Both the position numbers and the translations under genes were made by a program. Of a stretch of 64,000 nucleotides of DNA, positions 1-12,580 are shown piece by piece. Under the pieces are notes generated by a model that ran no database searches, was not told where the DNA came from, and worked only from the letters and a program-made list of their open reading frames with translations. The stretch's first letter is position 1. Every line of letters starts with the position of its first letter. This DNA is from Nipponacmea schrenckii (Eukaryota > Mollusca > Gastropoda > Lottiidae), in the NCBI GenBank assembly GCA_030562195.1, contig JAUJPP010000012.1, positions 8,990,001-9,054,000 of the forward strand, given 5' to 3'.

Positions 1-930
1 ATAAATAAACTTACTGAACATTACATACGAAACTCTGCCTGTCATATATAAACTTACTGAACATTACACACCAAACTCTATCTGTCATATATAAAACTAA
101 CTGAACATTACACACCAAACTCTGCCTGTCATATATAAAACTTACTTAACATTACACACCAAACTCTGCCTGTCATATATAAACTTACTTAATATTACAC
201 ACCAAACTCTGCCTGTCATATAAAAACTTACTGAAATTACACACCAAACTCTGCCTGTCATATATAAACTTACTGAACATTACATCCCGAAACTCTGCCT
301 GTCATATATAAACTTACTGAACATTACACACCAAACTCTGTCTGTCATATATAAAACTAACTGAACATTACACACCAAACTCTGCCTGTCATATATAAAC
401 TTACTTAATATTACAACCAAACTCTGCCTGTCATATATAAAACTTACTTAACATTACATACGAAATACTACCTGTCATATATAAACTTACTTAACATTAC
501 ACATCAAACTCTGCCTGTCATATATAAACTTACTGAACATTACACATCAAACTCTGCCTGTCATATATAAACTTACTGAACATTACATACAAACTCTGCC
601 TGTCATATATAAACTTACTGAACATTACACACCAAACTCTGCCTGTCATATATAAACTTACTGAACATTACACACGAAACTCTGCCTGTCATATATAAAC
701 TTACTGAACATTACACACCAAACTCTGCCTGTCATATATAAACTTACTGAACATTACACATCAAACTCTGCCTGTCATATATAAACTTACTGAACATTAC
801 ACATCAAACTCTGCCTGTCATATATAAACTTACTGAATATTACACATCCAACTTTGCCTGTCATGCTTATACAAAACTGCTTAACCATACATATAATTCT
901 TCGCTTGTCATGTTTATACCAACCTACTTA
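1..930. repeat. 43-bp minisatellite, about 20 copies, open at the left edge
   Basis: A head-to-tail array of a unit of about 43 bp. Each unit contains ACTTACTGAACATTACACAC followed by CAAACTCTGCCTGTCATATA. Units differ by single substitutions and 1-2 base indels. The last two copies (about 840-930) are strongly decayed, so the array edge is inside the window on the right and outside it on the left. No reading frame runs through it. I see no function beyond satellite DNA. Confidence 0.95.
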
Positions 931-2970
931 ATGATACCACATACCTATTAAGCTTTTGAAGAAAAGAAAATTATCAATCAATAAATAAAAAATCTTCACT
1001 CATGTCACAAATCAATAAGCATTTTAAAAATCAAACAATGAACCTGGTGTACTATGAAAAGGCTTTTGATTTGATAATCAATTTGTGTTATAAGATTCCA
1101 ATCGGCATTCTAAGACATATAATTGTTCGTTTCACTTCAAACACAGAGTTTTTTTAATTTCTTAATCCTGTACACAATTTCTTGTAGGGCTCAGCAGAAG
1201 AAAAATATTATCACAACATTTTTTTTGGTTTGGCACAGAAATTACCATCACAAAAATCACTACTTAATAGGTTCTGTTATTTACCATTAACCCTTAGCAC
1301 TCACAAACTAAATGTGCCATCTTTTCTTAGTTAAGTATGTAACAAGGTAGAATATGCTTGAACACTTAAAGATCAATGAATCTGTAACACCATGGCAATT
1401 TAAACTAACACTCTGATAATTCTAATACAGGTAATTTGGATAGCGAATAAAATCTCCTACGGCTAAATTTCCATCCTTGTCTCAGTCGCGATTCCAATAG
1501 ATGTACTAGTTCTCACTTTGTCACGATACAGAATGAAGATTCCATTGACTACTGTTGTACAGTAACTACGGATTAGTATTACTACATAAATCTATCAATA
1601 AAACAGGATGGCAGTTACAGGCTAAATATTATATTCTTCTATAGTCAAATGATTGACTTTTTATCAACAACTATTCTACTTAATGTCATACTTCTTAAGT
1701 TATATTAATATCATAATATATTATCAGTATAAACAAGTGGAATGACATGTGAAATACAATTCTGCTGGCAGTTTATACTTTCCAGGATGTATTTAACTGT
1801 CTACAATTAAACTCTATGCAACCTTATTAGAGGTTTCAAATAACAATTAGTTATTAAGATGTTTCACAGAAAACACTTTTATCTTACTTTCAAAGCTAAA
1901 TATGGCTTAAAGTGGCAGCAAAATCTACAGGATGCTACAAATGTAACTTATACTTTGTTTCATATGCCATGTTTGAAATTGCAGTTTGTTTATTGAAAAC
2001 AATGATGAGGTCGTAGGCTTCAGTTTGGTGACTGGATCTGTCTATACAATATGCCTATATTTAGTGCTGGGGTAGAGAAAAAATGAACAATGTTGCCAAA
2101 TGTCTGATACGATTAGAGTCCAGATATAATACCATGTTTATGGTATGCTCCTAGCCCCTAGAATATTATTGTCAAGTCTCTTCTCTTTCTGAAAGCTGTA
2201 AAGCATAATCTCAATTTGAATGTGTGTAAAGAAATGAACTACCTGTGATCTATTGATTGGAGTATGTAAAGGTTAATTGAGAATTGTTCGAAGATTATCC
2301 AAGTAAATTACAGTTGAAATTGTAAGAGATGACAAGTAATCATCATGTAACATCAATTACTATCACATTCATTACCATTTATCATATCTCATTACTGTCT
2401 ACTAGACTACATATAATATTTGATAACTGATTACAAATCTAAGTCCATAATTGATATTCATTTCTTAACACTGAAAGCTTCAAAGTACTTCAGTAAAAAA
2501 GTACAAGAAAAGAATACTGAGATAAAACAAGGATAACACATGTAGATTAGTGAGAGTAAGAGAAGCAGAATTTCTGAGAATAAATGAAGGATAATAAAAG
2601 CAGAATGTAAAGAGAACTGAATGTAGGATTGCAAAATGTTTAAGGAATAAAAACAGGATAACAGAAGTTGAAGCTGAATCTTCATAGGATAAAAAAGAGA
2701 ATAAGCAAAGCAGAATGTTCTGATAATGGAATGACAGATTACAGAATAAAGACTAACAGAAAAATATACCAGGTATTTCTATTGGAATTAAGAATTAAAG
2801 AAGAACTGAGAGCATAAAAGGAAAGATTAATGATGGAATGAAGGATGTTAAAAGAATACAAATTAATCAGTTAGTTTGAAGGATTAATAGAAGCAGACAA
2901 AGAGAAAACAAGTGGATATTGTAGTACCCCAATCCCCACAGAAGTTATCTAACTGGCAAATTGGAGGTTT
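931..2970. other. gene-free stretch
   Basis: AT-rich DNA with stops in all frames. Around 2470-2900 it is purine-rich on the plus strand (many AGAA/GAATAA runs), which produces a spurious open frame on the minus strand. I see no splice-bounded exon, RNA gene or recognisable transposon here. Confidence 0.6.
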
Positions 2971-2986
2971 AAAGCAAAAGTGAAAA
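2971..2986. repeat. left target-site duplication of the SINE
   Basis: AAAGCAAAAGTGAAAA, repeated exactly at 3340-3355 on the other side of the SINE. A perfect 16-bp flanking duplication is typical of LINE-driven retrotransposition and implies a fairly recent insertion. Confidence 0.9.
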
Positions 2987-3339
2987 AAAAATGAAATGAA
3001 TGGAGTTTTACGTCCTACTTTTCTGCACCTTATGGGCTAACGAAGACGGGCAACGCCATGCAGTGTGCTATGAGGGAAATTAGCATTAGCCTGCTCTTTT
3101 TTGATTTCCAACTGTCGAGGGATCTTTAACGTGCACAGCCTGTAGCACACGGGGCCTCGGTTTATTGTCCCATCCAAACGACTAGACGCTTTTTCCATGT
3201 CAGTCCCTCCGACCTGCATCACTGACAAGGGGAAACCGGGCTGAAAAATCCGAAGGTTACTCTCGGCCTTTGCCGGGATTGAACCCGGGACCTTCAGGTT
3301 AGTGAGCAAGCGTCTAACCCACTGAGCCACCACGGCTCC
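2987..3339 (-). mobile_element. tRNA-derived SINE
   Basis: On the minus strand the element starts with a tRNA-like head. It has an A box resembling TGGCTCAGTGGGTTAGA and a B box GGTTCAATCC, the internal RNA polymerase III promoter. A GC-richer body follows that includes GTTAAAGATCCCTCGACAG, then a short ATTCATTTCATT-like tail ending in T/A runs. The body motif resembles conserved central domains known in metazoan SINEs (for example Nin- or Deu-type); that assignment is from memory and is not tested here. The element is full length and bounded by a 16-bp duplication. The 108-residue open frame inside it is not a gene. Confidence 0.92.
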
Positions 3340-3355
3340 AAAGCAAAAGTGAAAA
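3340..3355. repeat. right target-site duplication of the SINE
   Basis: Exact second copy of AAAGCAAAAGTGAAAA (compare 2971-2986). It directly abuts the tRNA-like head of the SINE. Confidence 0.9.
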
Positions 3356-3734
3356 CCCAGCAAACTGCATGATGAAATGACCCAGTATTACAAGATGATT
3401 GTATTTAATGTGTCTAAATACTGAAACCAAAACAGATCAACTGACATAATTTATATATCATCATTATCACATTTATAAGCTTACTATTTTTATATTGTAT
3501 ATTACTATAATCCACCCGCAACCTACATAAACCACTGTTACTAAATACTAATGATATCATTGATAATTTTGGGTTATTTTAGAATTTATAATAAAGAGTA
3601 TTTTCTAAAGGCTTTCATCACTGTATAGGTGACATAAACCAAGTAGCATGTGATACTTTTACAAAATCTGAACACCATCAATTAATATTAATATTTGAAA
3701 TATTTGACAAGCAACACATCTCTAAAATATAGGA

Positions 3735-3826
3735 AACTGAGACTCAAAGACTTTTAGACATAATGTAACTGAGACTCAAAGACTTTTAGACAAAATGTAA
3801 CTGAGACTCAAAGCATAATGTAACTT
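3735..3826. repeat. three tandem copies of a 32-bp unit
   Basis: The phrase AACTGAGACTCAAAG starts at 3735, 3767 and 3799, a 32-bp period. The third copy lacks the internal GACTTTTAGA segment. This looks like a small local tandem duplication without coding content. Confidence 0.85.
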
Positions 3827-6800
3827 CAATTTTCATAATCTAACTCCCTGAAAATACAATTCAGAGGAATCAATCTTAAGGAAATAATTACAGAGGTTTG
3901 AACCATTTAAATTAATCTGAATGATTTCTAAGTCTATGTTGGTTAGTTTCACATAACACAAAACTATTGTTAGTGGATAATTCGAGACTAGACTGATCAA
4001 AGATAATGAGTTTTTTATGTTTGGTCAAGATGAGAGTCTTGTGTCAATTTTTCTGTCAAAGACAGCTTCAGATGATTTGATGTAGAAGACATGTCTGAGA
4101 TCACTAACCAGAAGATACAATTGACTGCCAGTCTGTCACATAGGATTTCAGGCGCTAAGTAAATTATAACAAATAAGAATTAGTTAAAGAGATATGTGTG
4201 GTTCAAATTTATACCATACTGCAACTAGAAATAAGTAGCTATTTCTCCCTCTTAGAAAGCCTGCAGAACAAAGGTACATTCTGGAAGTAAACTTCACACC
4301 ATTATGACAATTGGTTTGCTAACTAAGAATGCCCCTCTGAGAGTCAACTGCCTGAGGTGTAAATCTAGTACATGTAGTTTTTCAAAACTTGACTTATATT
4401 GCTATGTTCAGTTTAGTATTAAAACAAGTATCAGTATATTATGACATCTGGCTATACAAATTTCAAAAATTGATTTCCTGTGGTAAAAGCTCTCAACAAT
4501 AAACAGTAAATGTAAAATTCTTTCTTTTACTTAATAACACTTAGTCTCCACACAATAACCAGAAAGAATACAGAGTTTTCATCATTTAAACAATTTTCAA
4601 AACTTTGAAAATTATATCACAACCTTTCTCATGCCAATCTTAAAATCATTTAGTTAAATGACATTACAAATTGCTCTCTGAAAAATTCAATGCTGTGTGC
4701 TTTAAAAAAAAAGTTATAATATTGTTTCAAAGTAAACAAGTTTTTATCTGGTAAAATACATCTGTGTCTTTTATCACAATTACAGATATAAACACTGACT
4801 GCTCAGTATTTTACACTAAACTTGACTGTGTCAAAACTTTCTAAGTAAAGCTTTTCTTTGAAGGCAACAGAATTTCACAACTTTTCTAAATAAACTAAAT
4901 AATGGTTAGAAAACCACCTGCGTCTACTTAGCTAAATAGTTGGAAAACAGTTTTAGCATCATAAGTCTTGTCCAAACATTTTCCTAACTAATCATCTATC
5001 ATTTCAAAACCAGTGATTTGATTTCTGTAAGAGTTTAATAAAGCCCAATACCTTCACCCACATGTACTTAAGTTATATTTTATGGAAATTCTAATTATAA
5101 AGTCAAGGTAATATGAACAGTCCATATTACAATCAATCAGATGTTTTTGAAGTCTCAGGAAATAAGATTAATTACATTCAGGTTGAGAATTAACTAGTTC
5201 GAATGTTAAAAAATATAGTAAAGAGAAATATTCTGTGAAAGCAGAACAAATGCTTGACATCAAAGTCAAAGAAACATAATTCTAATTAACCTAATAGAAC
5301 TCTTTGACTATGACTTTTCTTCAGTTCTCAGAGCTTTATGTGGAATACCTATTTATTTATAAATTAAGAGGGGAAGGAGACATAAGACAGAGCTTTACAT
5401 AAGGAGACCTTTCCAGTGGGAAGCTAACTTTGTACTAAGGTTATGATCACCTTATTGATTTAAAAAAGAAAATAGATTAAAGACCCTTTGAGATGCCTGA
5501 ACAGTTTGGTGAAAGTGGTTGTAAAACAATGAGAAAGAAGTAATTAATCAAAAAGCAAGATAAAACAAAACCAAAAACATATTTCTTTGAGGAAAGTTAC
5601 CTTTAAGCTGTTTTACATCTGAAATACAGACTCTGATACATATAATGTTTGTTGAAAGGTAGAAAAGGTCTTAGAAGGAGCATACAATTTTAATTTCACT
5701 CAAACTTGGCCATTAACAGTAACATAGGGTTTTCCACTTCCTTGACCTCCACTCCCCAATTGACCTCAACAATGTACAATATTGAAATTCACAGAAGAGT
5801 GTGAAAAACAATTTCATATGATTTAGAATAAATACTCCAACACTAACACATTGAATATTAATCATTGGGAATATATTTTGGTATACATAGGAAAATGATT
5901 GCCATAGTGTGCTTGCGCAAGGATGGGATGTTGTTTTTTTTCCGATGTAGCATTGATTACTCACTTTTTTCCATAATGGATTCATTGCTTGCTGACTTTT
6001 TATTTTTATTAAATTCCAAATAAAAAACCCATTAAAAACACAAGATATATGGATATACCTCTTGTAGGTTTATTACATACTATGTTTCAAAACACATACA
6101 GGTAACTTTATCAAGTAAAATGATGTATAATAGTTTTGTTGTCGCTTTCTGAAAATTGATAAAGTGTGGGATGCAAACCTACTTAACCCATAGTTACTAT
6201 TATAACAAGAATATTAGTTAGAGGTGTATTCTAAGACCTACATGTATTGTACCTTTAATTCAAGAATGATCAATGATTTTAGTTTGTATATTGGAATATT
6301 TTACTTTACCTAATTAGGTATTAGGTTCTAAGGAAGTCTTCCAGGCACCAAAATTTCTGAACCTTTTATTTTCTAGCCATTGTATTCAAAGTTGATGAAT
6401 AATTTTCTCCAAATTTACTGGCATTTATTGATTGTAGTTTAAAGATAGAATCTGTCAAGCATTATATATATGCTATTAAAGGTGTAATAACCATAAATAT
6501 CATTAATACTAGGATTACTTTAATGGATGTTACACATTTTGTACATCATTGATTTGCTGAAGCACCATTATGTTTTTTATCCTGAGAAATACACTTCACA
6601 CAAACAGCCAACAGCACAAATAGTTTCCATGTGACAAAAATGTCAAACATCTTGATCTAAACATTAAATTACTTTTCAAGAGTATTTCATTTCAGAAATA
6701 TTTTTTAATCCTCTGATATATATTTCTGTTGATAGAAAAACTCCAAAATAGTGCAGAGAGTCCTAGATGTCTAAATAAGATAAATAAAATTGACAACCAC

Positions 6801-9592
6801 TGAAAAGATTTTTCAGTCCAAAAATTTTTTTTTTTATTTTTCACATGTGTTTATTTCAAAGGTGTAATTAAACCTTACTATTTTTTAAAGAACCTAAGAC
6901 ACATATAGCATGGACACTGTGGTTGGAAAGCATTGCTCACTCACAATGCCTATGGTTTTCAGAAAAATTTATTGGCACTATTAAATTTTAAGAGCAGGGT
7001 GATTTGTAACATTTCAAAAGAAGAATAACTGGGAATCTTTTTTTACAGCAATCTAACACCAGTTATAATTTCTTTATCTTGTAAATTTCTTCTGAAGTAG
7101 ATAATTTCTTATTAAATTGATGTATACTGAAATTAGTAGCATAGTCTCTACTTGTGACCTATGCCAGTGCTTCTATTATAGCACCCTTTACCAGTTCAAG
7201 GGCTATGTTTTAGTACAGCAACGTGCTTATTTTTCAAATTGTATTAATTTGCATTCTCACTTCAAGCCTACTTACACTCAAAACTTATTCTTGTCCTTTT
7301 ATCTAATAAGGAAAAAGGATCAATGAATTTAATATTTTCATATATATATTCATATTTATCTTCCATGACGTCAATATTAAGACTTTCAAAAACTACATAA
7401 TTAGTCTAAAAGATAAGAACAGAATGATGATAAACATAATAATATTGGAGTGAGCTGGACAGAAAAGATAACTTTAAAGCCTCTTATATCAATAACGGGA
7501 AGAAACTCTAAGATAGCTTAAGATAGGATTAGAGCCATAAAAAACAGTATAAAGTGGTCCGGGGTTGACAGAATAAGTAGCTCCAAATATATGGTCATGT
7601 TAATCAGGAATGATTGTAAATATACCAGTATAAAACCATATAATGATGCTTGTCTTAAAAACAATAACCCTGGTTTATATCTACATCTCTTAAAATCTTA
7701 AATATTTTACACAAACTACCCAGTTTTATTATACCAAATATCATATTCCAGTTATCCAATTATCAAATAACTTATTATTACAAAATGTTTTTTAAATGAA
7801 TAGAATAAACCTAAAATCTAGATTTTAAAAACATGGCCAATAACAGTATCAGATTATTTTTTGGACCCGCTGAACAGAAACCCTGTATCATCCGCTATAA
7901 AACTAAGTAATCATAAGTGTTTTGCCCAAATTAGGTTGTTGTTATATGAATTATTGAATTATACACTGGGGATCTGTTTATGACACCAAGCAAGTTCACT
8001 GATGAATATATACTCTTCTAAGAAATGACTAAGTTTTCAAACTGAGCAACAAATTAGTATCAGGTAATCCAGAATAGTGAACATAACCTGATCTATGTAG
8101 ATATTTTTGCATATCACAACACTACTTGTTTTAAATTAGGACTAAACAATTAGTTGAGATTGATTTACAACAGAACAGCTAATAAGTGTCAGTAACTTGA
8201 AGCCAGCATTATTAAGGTCATGGTCAATTAGCAATGATAATTGAATATTTTCACACAGAATCAATTTATGGTATTCATTGGCTTGTAGTGTATTCACATT
8301 AATTGAATATAAAGCAATTATATTGTGATTTTACAGAAACACTCCTTTGTTTGATGTAACATCTTGTCAAGCTCAATAATATAAACTTATGCATGATTAT
8401 CATAGAAGCTAATGCCTTCGTAGAAATGTGTACTGGGACTGAAACATTGGTTCTTAGTCAAAAGTCCCCCTAGGCCCATAAGAAATCTTGGGCTTTCAGT
8501 CCATTAGAAAACTTAACTATTAATGGGAGCTCTTGTCTGAGGGGGTATATATCGAAATTACACGTATATTAAATGATAGTGAAACAACTAAGAAAGTAAA
8601 GACTGTTACTTTAAATAATTACTTAAAATAAGGTTAATAGCAGAAAAGTATCAGAAGACAGAAAATTGTGATGACTAGTCAATTTGAAAATGTATCATTT
8701 CATAATGGAAGAAATTACTATTACAAATAAGTATATAGTATGGGAATCTAATTATATTTGCTGATAGAAAAGACAACTATTTTATAAAAGTCATATCAAT
8801 TGTACAATTGTAGTCAATAGTAACTTACACAAAATTTATACTAAGGATGAGAATGACCAATTACTGTGAATAGTATAAGAAAATCAAATCAACAGGAACT
8901 ATCTTCCACTGACTACAGTCTAACTACTTCTCAATAAGAATCTCAATAATTCTTCTAATAAATAAATGACAACATATTGAGAGAATATAATTTTAGATGG
9001 AAAAACAAATTAGGTAAAATTAGCCACAGTAATGGAGCGTAATGAAATATTAATGATTGTACTATTGGTTTGATTACCATCATTATATTTCCATTAACAA
9101 CAAGACATTGGCTCTGGACAGGATCACTAAATTCTATAGAATGTATAAAACCTAGGATAATTTCATGGACTTCAACAGGATGTGTTACAGACAGCAGACT
9201 GAACTTTTTGGTTCCAAAAAGAATGTTCCTGACTATTTGTTTAGCAAAGCATGTTTGTAGTATCTTTTTTATAATAGCTACATGGATTATACAGTGTACA
9301 AAGGTTTCCTTTTCAGTTGATACATCAATAAACTGGAAATATGTTCAGGTCATTCCTTAATACAATTGCATAGCATTCAATATGCTTGTAAAGTATGCTC
9401 ATAATGAATAAATGTCCAAACTGACTGAAGCAAATTTCAAGCTACATATGTAGATCTTCATGAATTCCTGAAACAGTTTGTCCTCTAAATGTCTCTTATT
9501 TTTCAAATTTTACAAAGCTTACTGTGCTTAGTCTGTAACTGTAACTTATCAACTTTCCTTAACCTTCTGTAATGGAGACGTGTTGAAAAAAT
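3827..9592. other. gene-free stretch
   Basis: Nearly 5.8 kb of AT-rich sequence. The longest frames (for example around 5.7-6.0, 7.1-7.3 and 9.07-9.36 kb) have no protein-like composition, no recognisable family and no convincing splice sites. If the CASK call at 23.7 kb is right, this may lie inside that gene's first intron. I see nothing else in it. Confidence 0.55.
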
Positions 9593-10742
9593 TGGGACGA
9601 TGCCACAGTGCAACATTTGCAAAAAACAGTTTTTCGGCTCTAGAAGGAGCAATTTTAGCCAGATTTTCGTCGGGTTTTCATTTTCAGAATCTATATACAA
9701 TATCAAATAGGATAGCAATTAAAAAAATTCAATTTCGAAAAGACAATAGCAGACAATTTTTTGCCTAATTTTCGAATTTTTTAAATTTCTGTCCAATTTT
9801 TGGTGCAAAGAGAGACTATAAAGCTAAAGCAAATGGTATTGTCAAATATTTTGCGTCACATCCGGTTTACGCGTAGAAAGGTTCAAACTTCAGATGTCTA
9901 TTTTCCGTTCCACTTCCGGTCTAATTATCATGGGTCATTGAATCTTGTGTTGAACAATATCTTTTGAAAAAAAATTGCCCATTTTTAAAAATCCAGACCT
10001 GAAGTGATGCTTTGGCCGCCATATTGAAATGTTACTTTTTTGTGAAACTCAAAATGGGTTAAGTCTGATTTGCATAATGTCTGCTTATTTTTTAAGTTTG
10101 TTCGATTGCACAAAAAACTCTTGACAATTTTTTAAATTTCGCTTTTGCTTTTTTGTAACATCCGGTTGAATTTTTTTGAAGTTTGAAGGCTTATATCTTT
10201 GTGACCTTGACCTTTAGTAGGACAAAGGTCATTGACCTTGCCTATCACTTGATACTTTGACCTTTGACGACTACTTCCAATTTTAAAGCTTCCCCCCAAA
10301 AAATTTGGAACTTTGGACTGCTCTACAGCATGACCTAATTGATTTAGAGTTAATTTTTTCAGATTCTTGAGGCGATATTTGTCCTCTTTCCAACGATGTA
10401 TAACAAAAGTTTTTAAAATTAGATTTTTTGATTTTTGAAAATAAAAGTACATTTTGCTGATTTTTCTCTTTTTGAAATGTATGTGTGTATATCTCGGGAT
10501 CTATTAGATGTGCAAGCTTCAAATTTGTACCTTGAATAAACATTTTGAAAGTGATTAGATTCACGCCAAAAAAAATGAGATGGGCGTGGCACATCCGGGT
10601 AATCTTCCAATTTACCCTTTATATGGGTCAGCGAATAACTTTTTCAAAAAGATACCTTGCACACAGATACCTCATTGCTTTGGCCAGTTTATCCTAGAAA
10701 ATCGGCCTGTTTCTTGCAATTTGCGACATTAGCAAAGTCCCA
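9593..10742. mobile_element. non-autonomous DNA element with degenerate terminal inverted repeats
   Basis: The left end (TGGGACGATGCCACAGTGCA, then CATTTGCAAAAAACAG) and the reverse complement of the right end (TGGGACTTTGCTAATGTCGC, then AAATTGCAAGAAACAG) align over about 50 bp, with roughly two thirds of bases matching by eye. The interior of about 1.1 kb is compositionally unlike its flanks: it has repeated CCGG-containing phrases (CACATCCGG, CACTTCCGG, CACATCCGGG) and GTGACCTTGACCTTT. It encodes nothing convincing; its overlapping open frames are mutually out of phase. The superfamily is unknown and no clear target duplication was found. Confidence 0.55.
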
Positions 10743-11553
10743 CTCTGTGCCACAAGTGGCTCTAGTGATTTTGTTTTATTGGTCTGATCAAGTGGTAAGT
10801 TGATATAGTGTGTACTGCTATCATATAAATTAATGAGAAAATATAAATATTTTTTTAAAAATCTAGTGTTACAAAAAAGTATATGTATGTCATTAATTAA
10901 TTTAATAAAGAATAGCTCAACAGATCATCTTTAAACATCACGAAGGGTGTGAGTCTCCTCTTTGAGTCTAGTTCATGATCTTAAAACTCTATTTTATACA
11001 AGAGGAAACCATTAATATCCTAGATTTGATCATTCTATTGTTCATTATGTATTATTAGTCACGCCAAAATAATATAGCATCATGACACCTCAACAATTCA
11101 ATAGACATTGGTATTGGAACAGACACGTTACCTAATACACCAAATACAACCTGAATCAACTAAAATATGAGACCAGAATAAATATAATCATATAAAATCA
11201 ACATCATGCCTTAAAATAAATACTAATCATAGTGAATTGAAGGAAAGTCAGGAATAAGTGGTCAACTAATAACACACATTTCAATTGATCTATTATCTTT
11301 TATAATCATTATCAGAAAATGCCTATATCAGCATTTTGTACAAGGTTCCAGAAAGCATCCTCCATGAAACCTCAAAGGAAACAAAAAATGCAGGGTGTAC
11401 TATCTTTTATTGGCCAAAAAAATAGACAATGAATTTTGAAAATGAAGCTGTGTCAGCTTGAATGATAGTGTAAGAGAGGTAGTGCTGATTTGAAATGCAG
11501 AGCATCAGAATTGTCTTCATAAAACTATTAACACCATATAAAAAATCTTAGCT
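10743..11553. other. gene-free stretch
   Basis: AT-rich sequence between the 9.6-kb element and the 33-bp minisatellite. I see no feature in it. Confidence 0.55.
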
Positions 11554-12135
11554 ACAGATTAATATGAAAGCTAACCATATATCTACAGATTAATATGAAA
11601 GCTATACCAATATATCTACAGATTAATATGAAAGCTATACCAATATATCTACAGATTAATATGAAAGCTATACCAATATATCTACAGATTAATATGAAAC
11701 CTATACCAATATATCTACTGATTAATATGAAAGCTATACCAATATATCTACAGATTAATATGAAAGCTATACCATATATCTACTAGATTAATATGAAAGC
11801 TATACCAATATATCTACAGATTAATATGAAAGCTATACCAATATATCTACAGATTAATATGAAAGCTATACCAATATATCTACTGATTAATATGAAAGCT
11901 AACCATATATCTACAGATTAATATGAAAGTCTATACCAATATATCTACAGATTAATATGAAAGCTATACCAATATATCTACAGATTAATATGAAAGCTAT
12001 ACCATATATCTACAGATTAATATGAAAGCTATACCAATATATCTACAGATTAATATGAAAGCTAACCATATATCTACAGATTAATATGAAAGCTAACCAT
12101 ATATCTATAGATTAATATGAAAGTTATAGCACATA
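11554..12135. repeat. 33-bp minisatellite, about 17 copies
   Basis: Tandem units built on ACAGATTAATATGAAAGCTA followed by TACCAATATATCT, period 33 bp. A shorter variant (about 31 bp, with GCTAACCATATATCT) is interspersed. Because 33 is divisible by three, runs of full-length units give an artificial repetitive peptide (MKAIPIYLQIN). The 31-bp units break the frame, so I do not call a gene. Decayed units continue to about 12.19 kb. Confidence 0.95.
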
Positions 12136-12206
12136 TATTATGATTCACATATGAAAGCTAACCATATATCATACAATTAACCAGAAAGTATACCAAATTA
12201 TACATT

Positions 12207-12340
12207 AATATTGAAATATTCAAGCTCCATAATGAATTGTCAAGTTAATGATGAAAGATTAAGATACTTAAATTTATACTGAAACATGGCATGTAATGTC
12301 ATAAAATTAGAAAATAAATCAATGCTTATGTTGCACATAC
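12207..12340. repeat. first copy of a 134-bp direct duplication
   Basis: Begins AATATTGAAATATTCAAG and ends near ATGCTTATGTTGCACATAC. It is closely matched by 12447-12580, offset 240 bp. Most differences are 1-2 base indels rather than substitutions. Confidence 0.9.
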
Positions 12341-12446
12341 AATAAAACTATTTTACTATCAAAAGCCAAATTGATAGGCACATTTTATTTCCATTGATAG
12401 CAAATATGAAACATAACCAGAAGTTACTCAGACATGTATAACATGT

Positions 12447-12580
12447 AATATTGAAATATTCAAGTCCATAATGACATTGTCAGTTTGTATGAAGATTAAG
12501 ATACTTAAATTTATACATGAAACATGGCATGTAATGTCATAAAATTAGAAAATAAATCAATGCTTATGTTGACAACATAC
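12447..12580. repeat. second copy of a 134-bp direct duplication
   Basis: Same segment as 12207-12340, containing GAAACATGGCATGTAATGTC unchanged. The 106 bp between copies is not duplicated apart from a weak echo of AACCAGAA upstream of each. Confidence 0.9.

Noticed and set aside
3270..3339. Functional tRNA gene
   Set aside because: Only A- and B-box similarity; cloverleaf pairing and acceptor stem are not convincing, and it is fused to a SINE body with target duplications.
3037..3363. 108-codon minus-strand frame
   Set aside because: Coincides with the tRNA-derived SINE and its promoter boxes.
11595..11786. 63-codon frame with MKAIPIYLQIN repeats
   Set aside because: It follows from the 33-bp minisatellite period being divisible by three; 31-bp units break it and there is no start or splice context.
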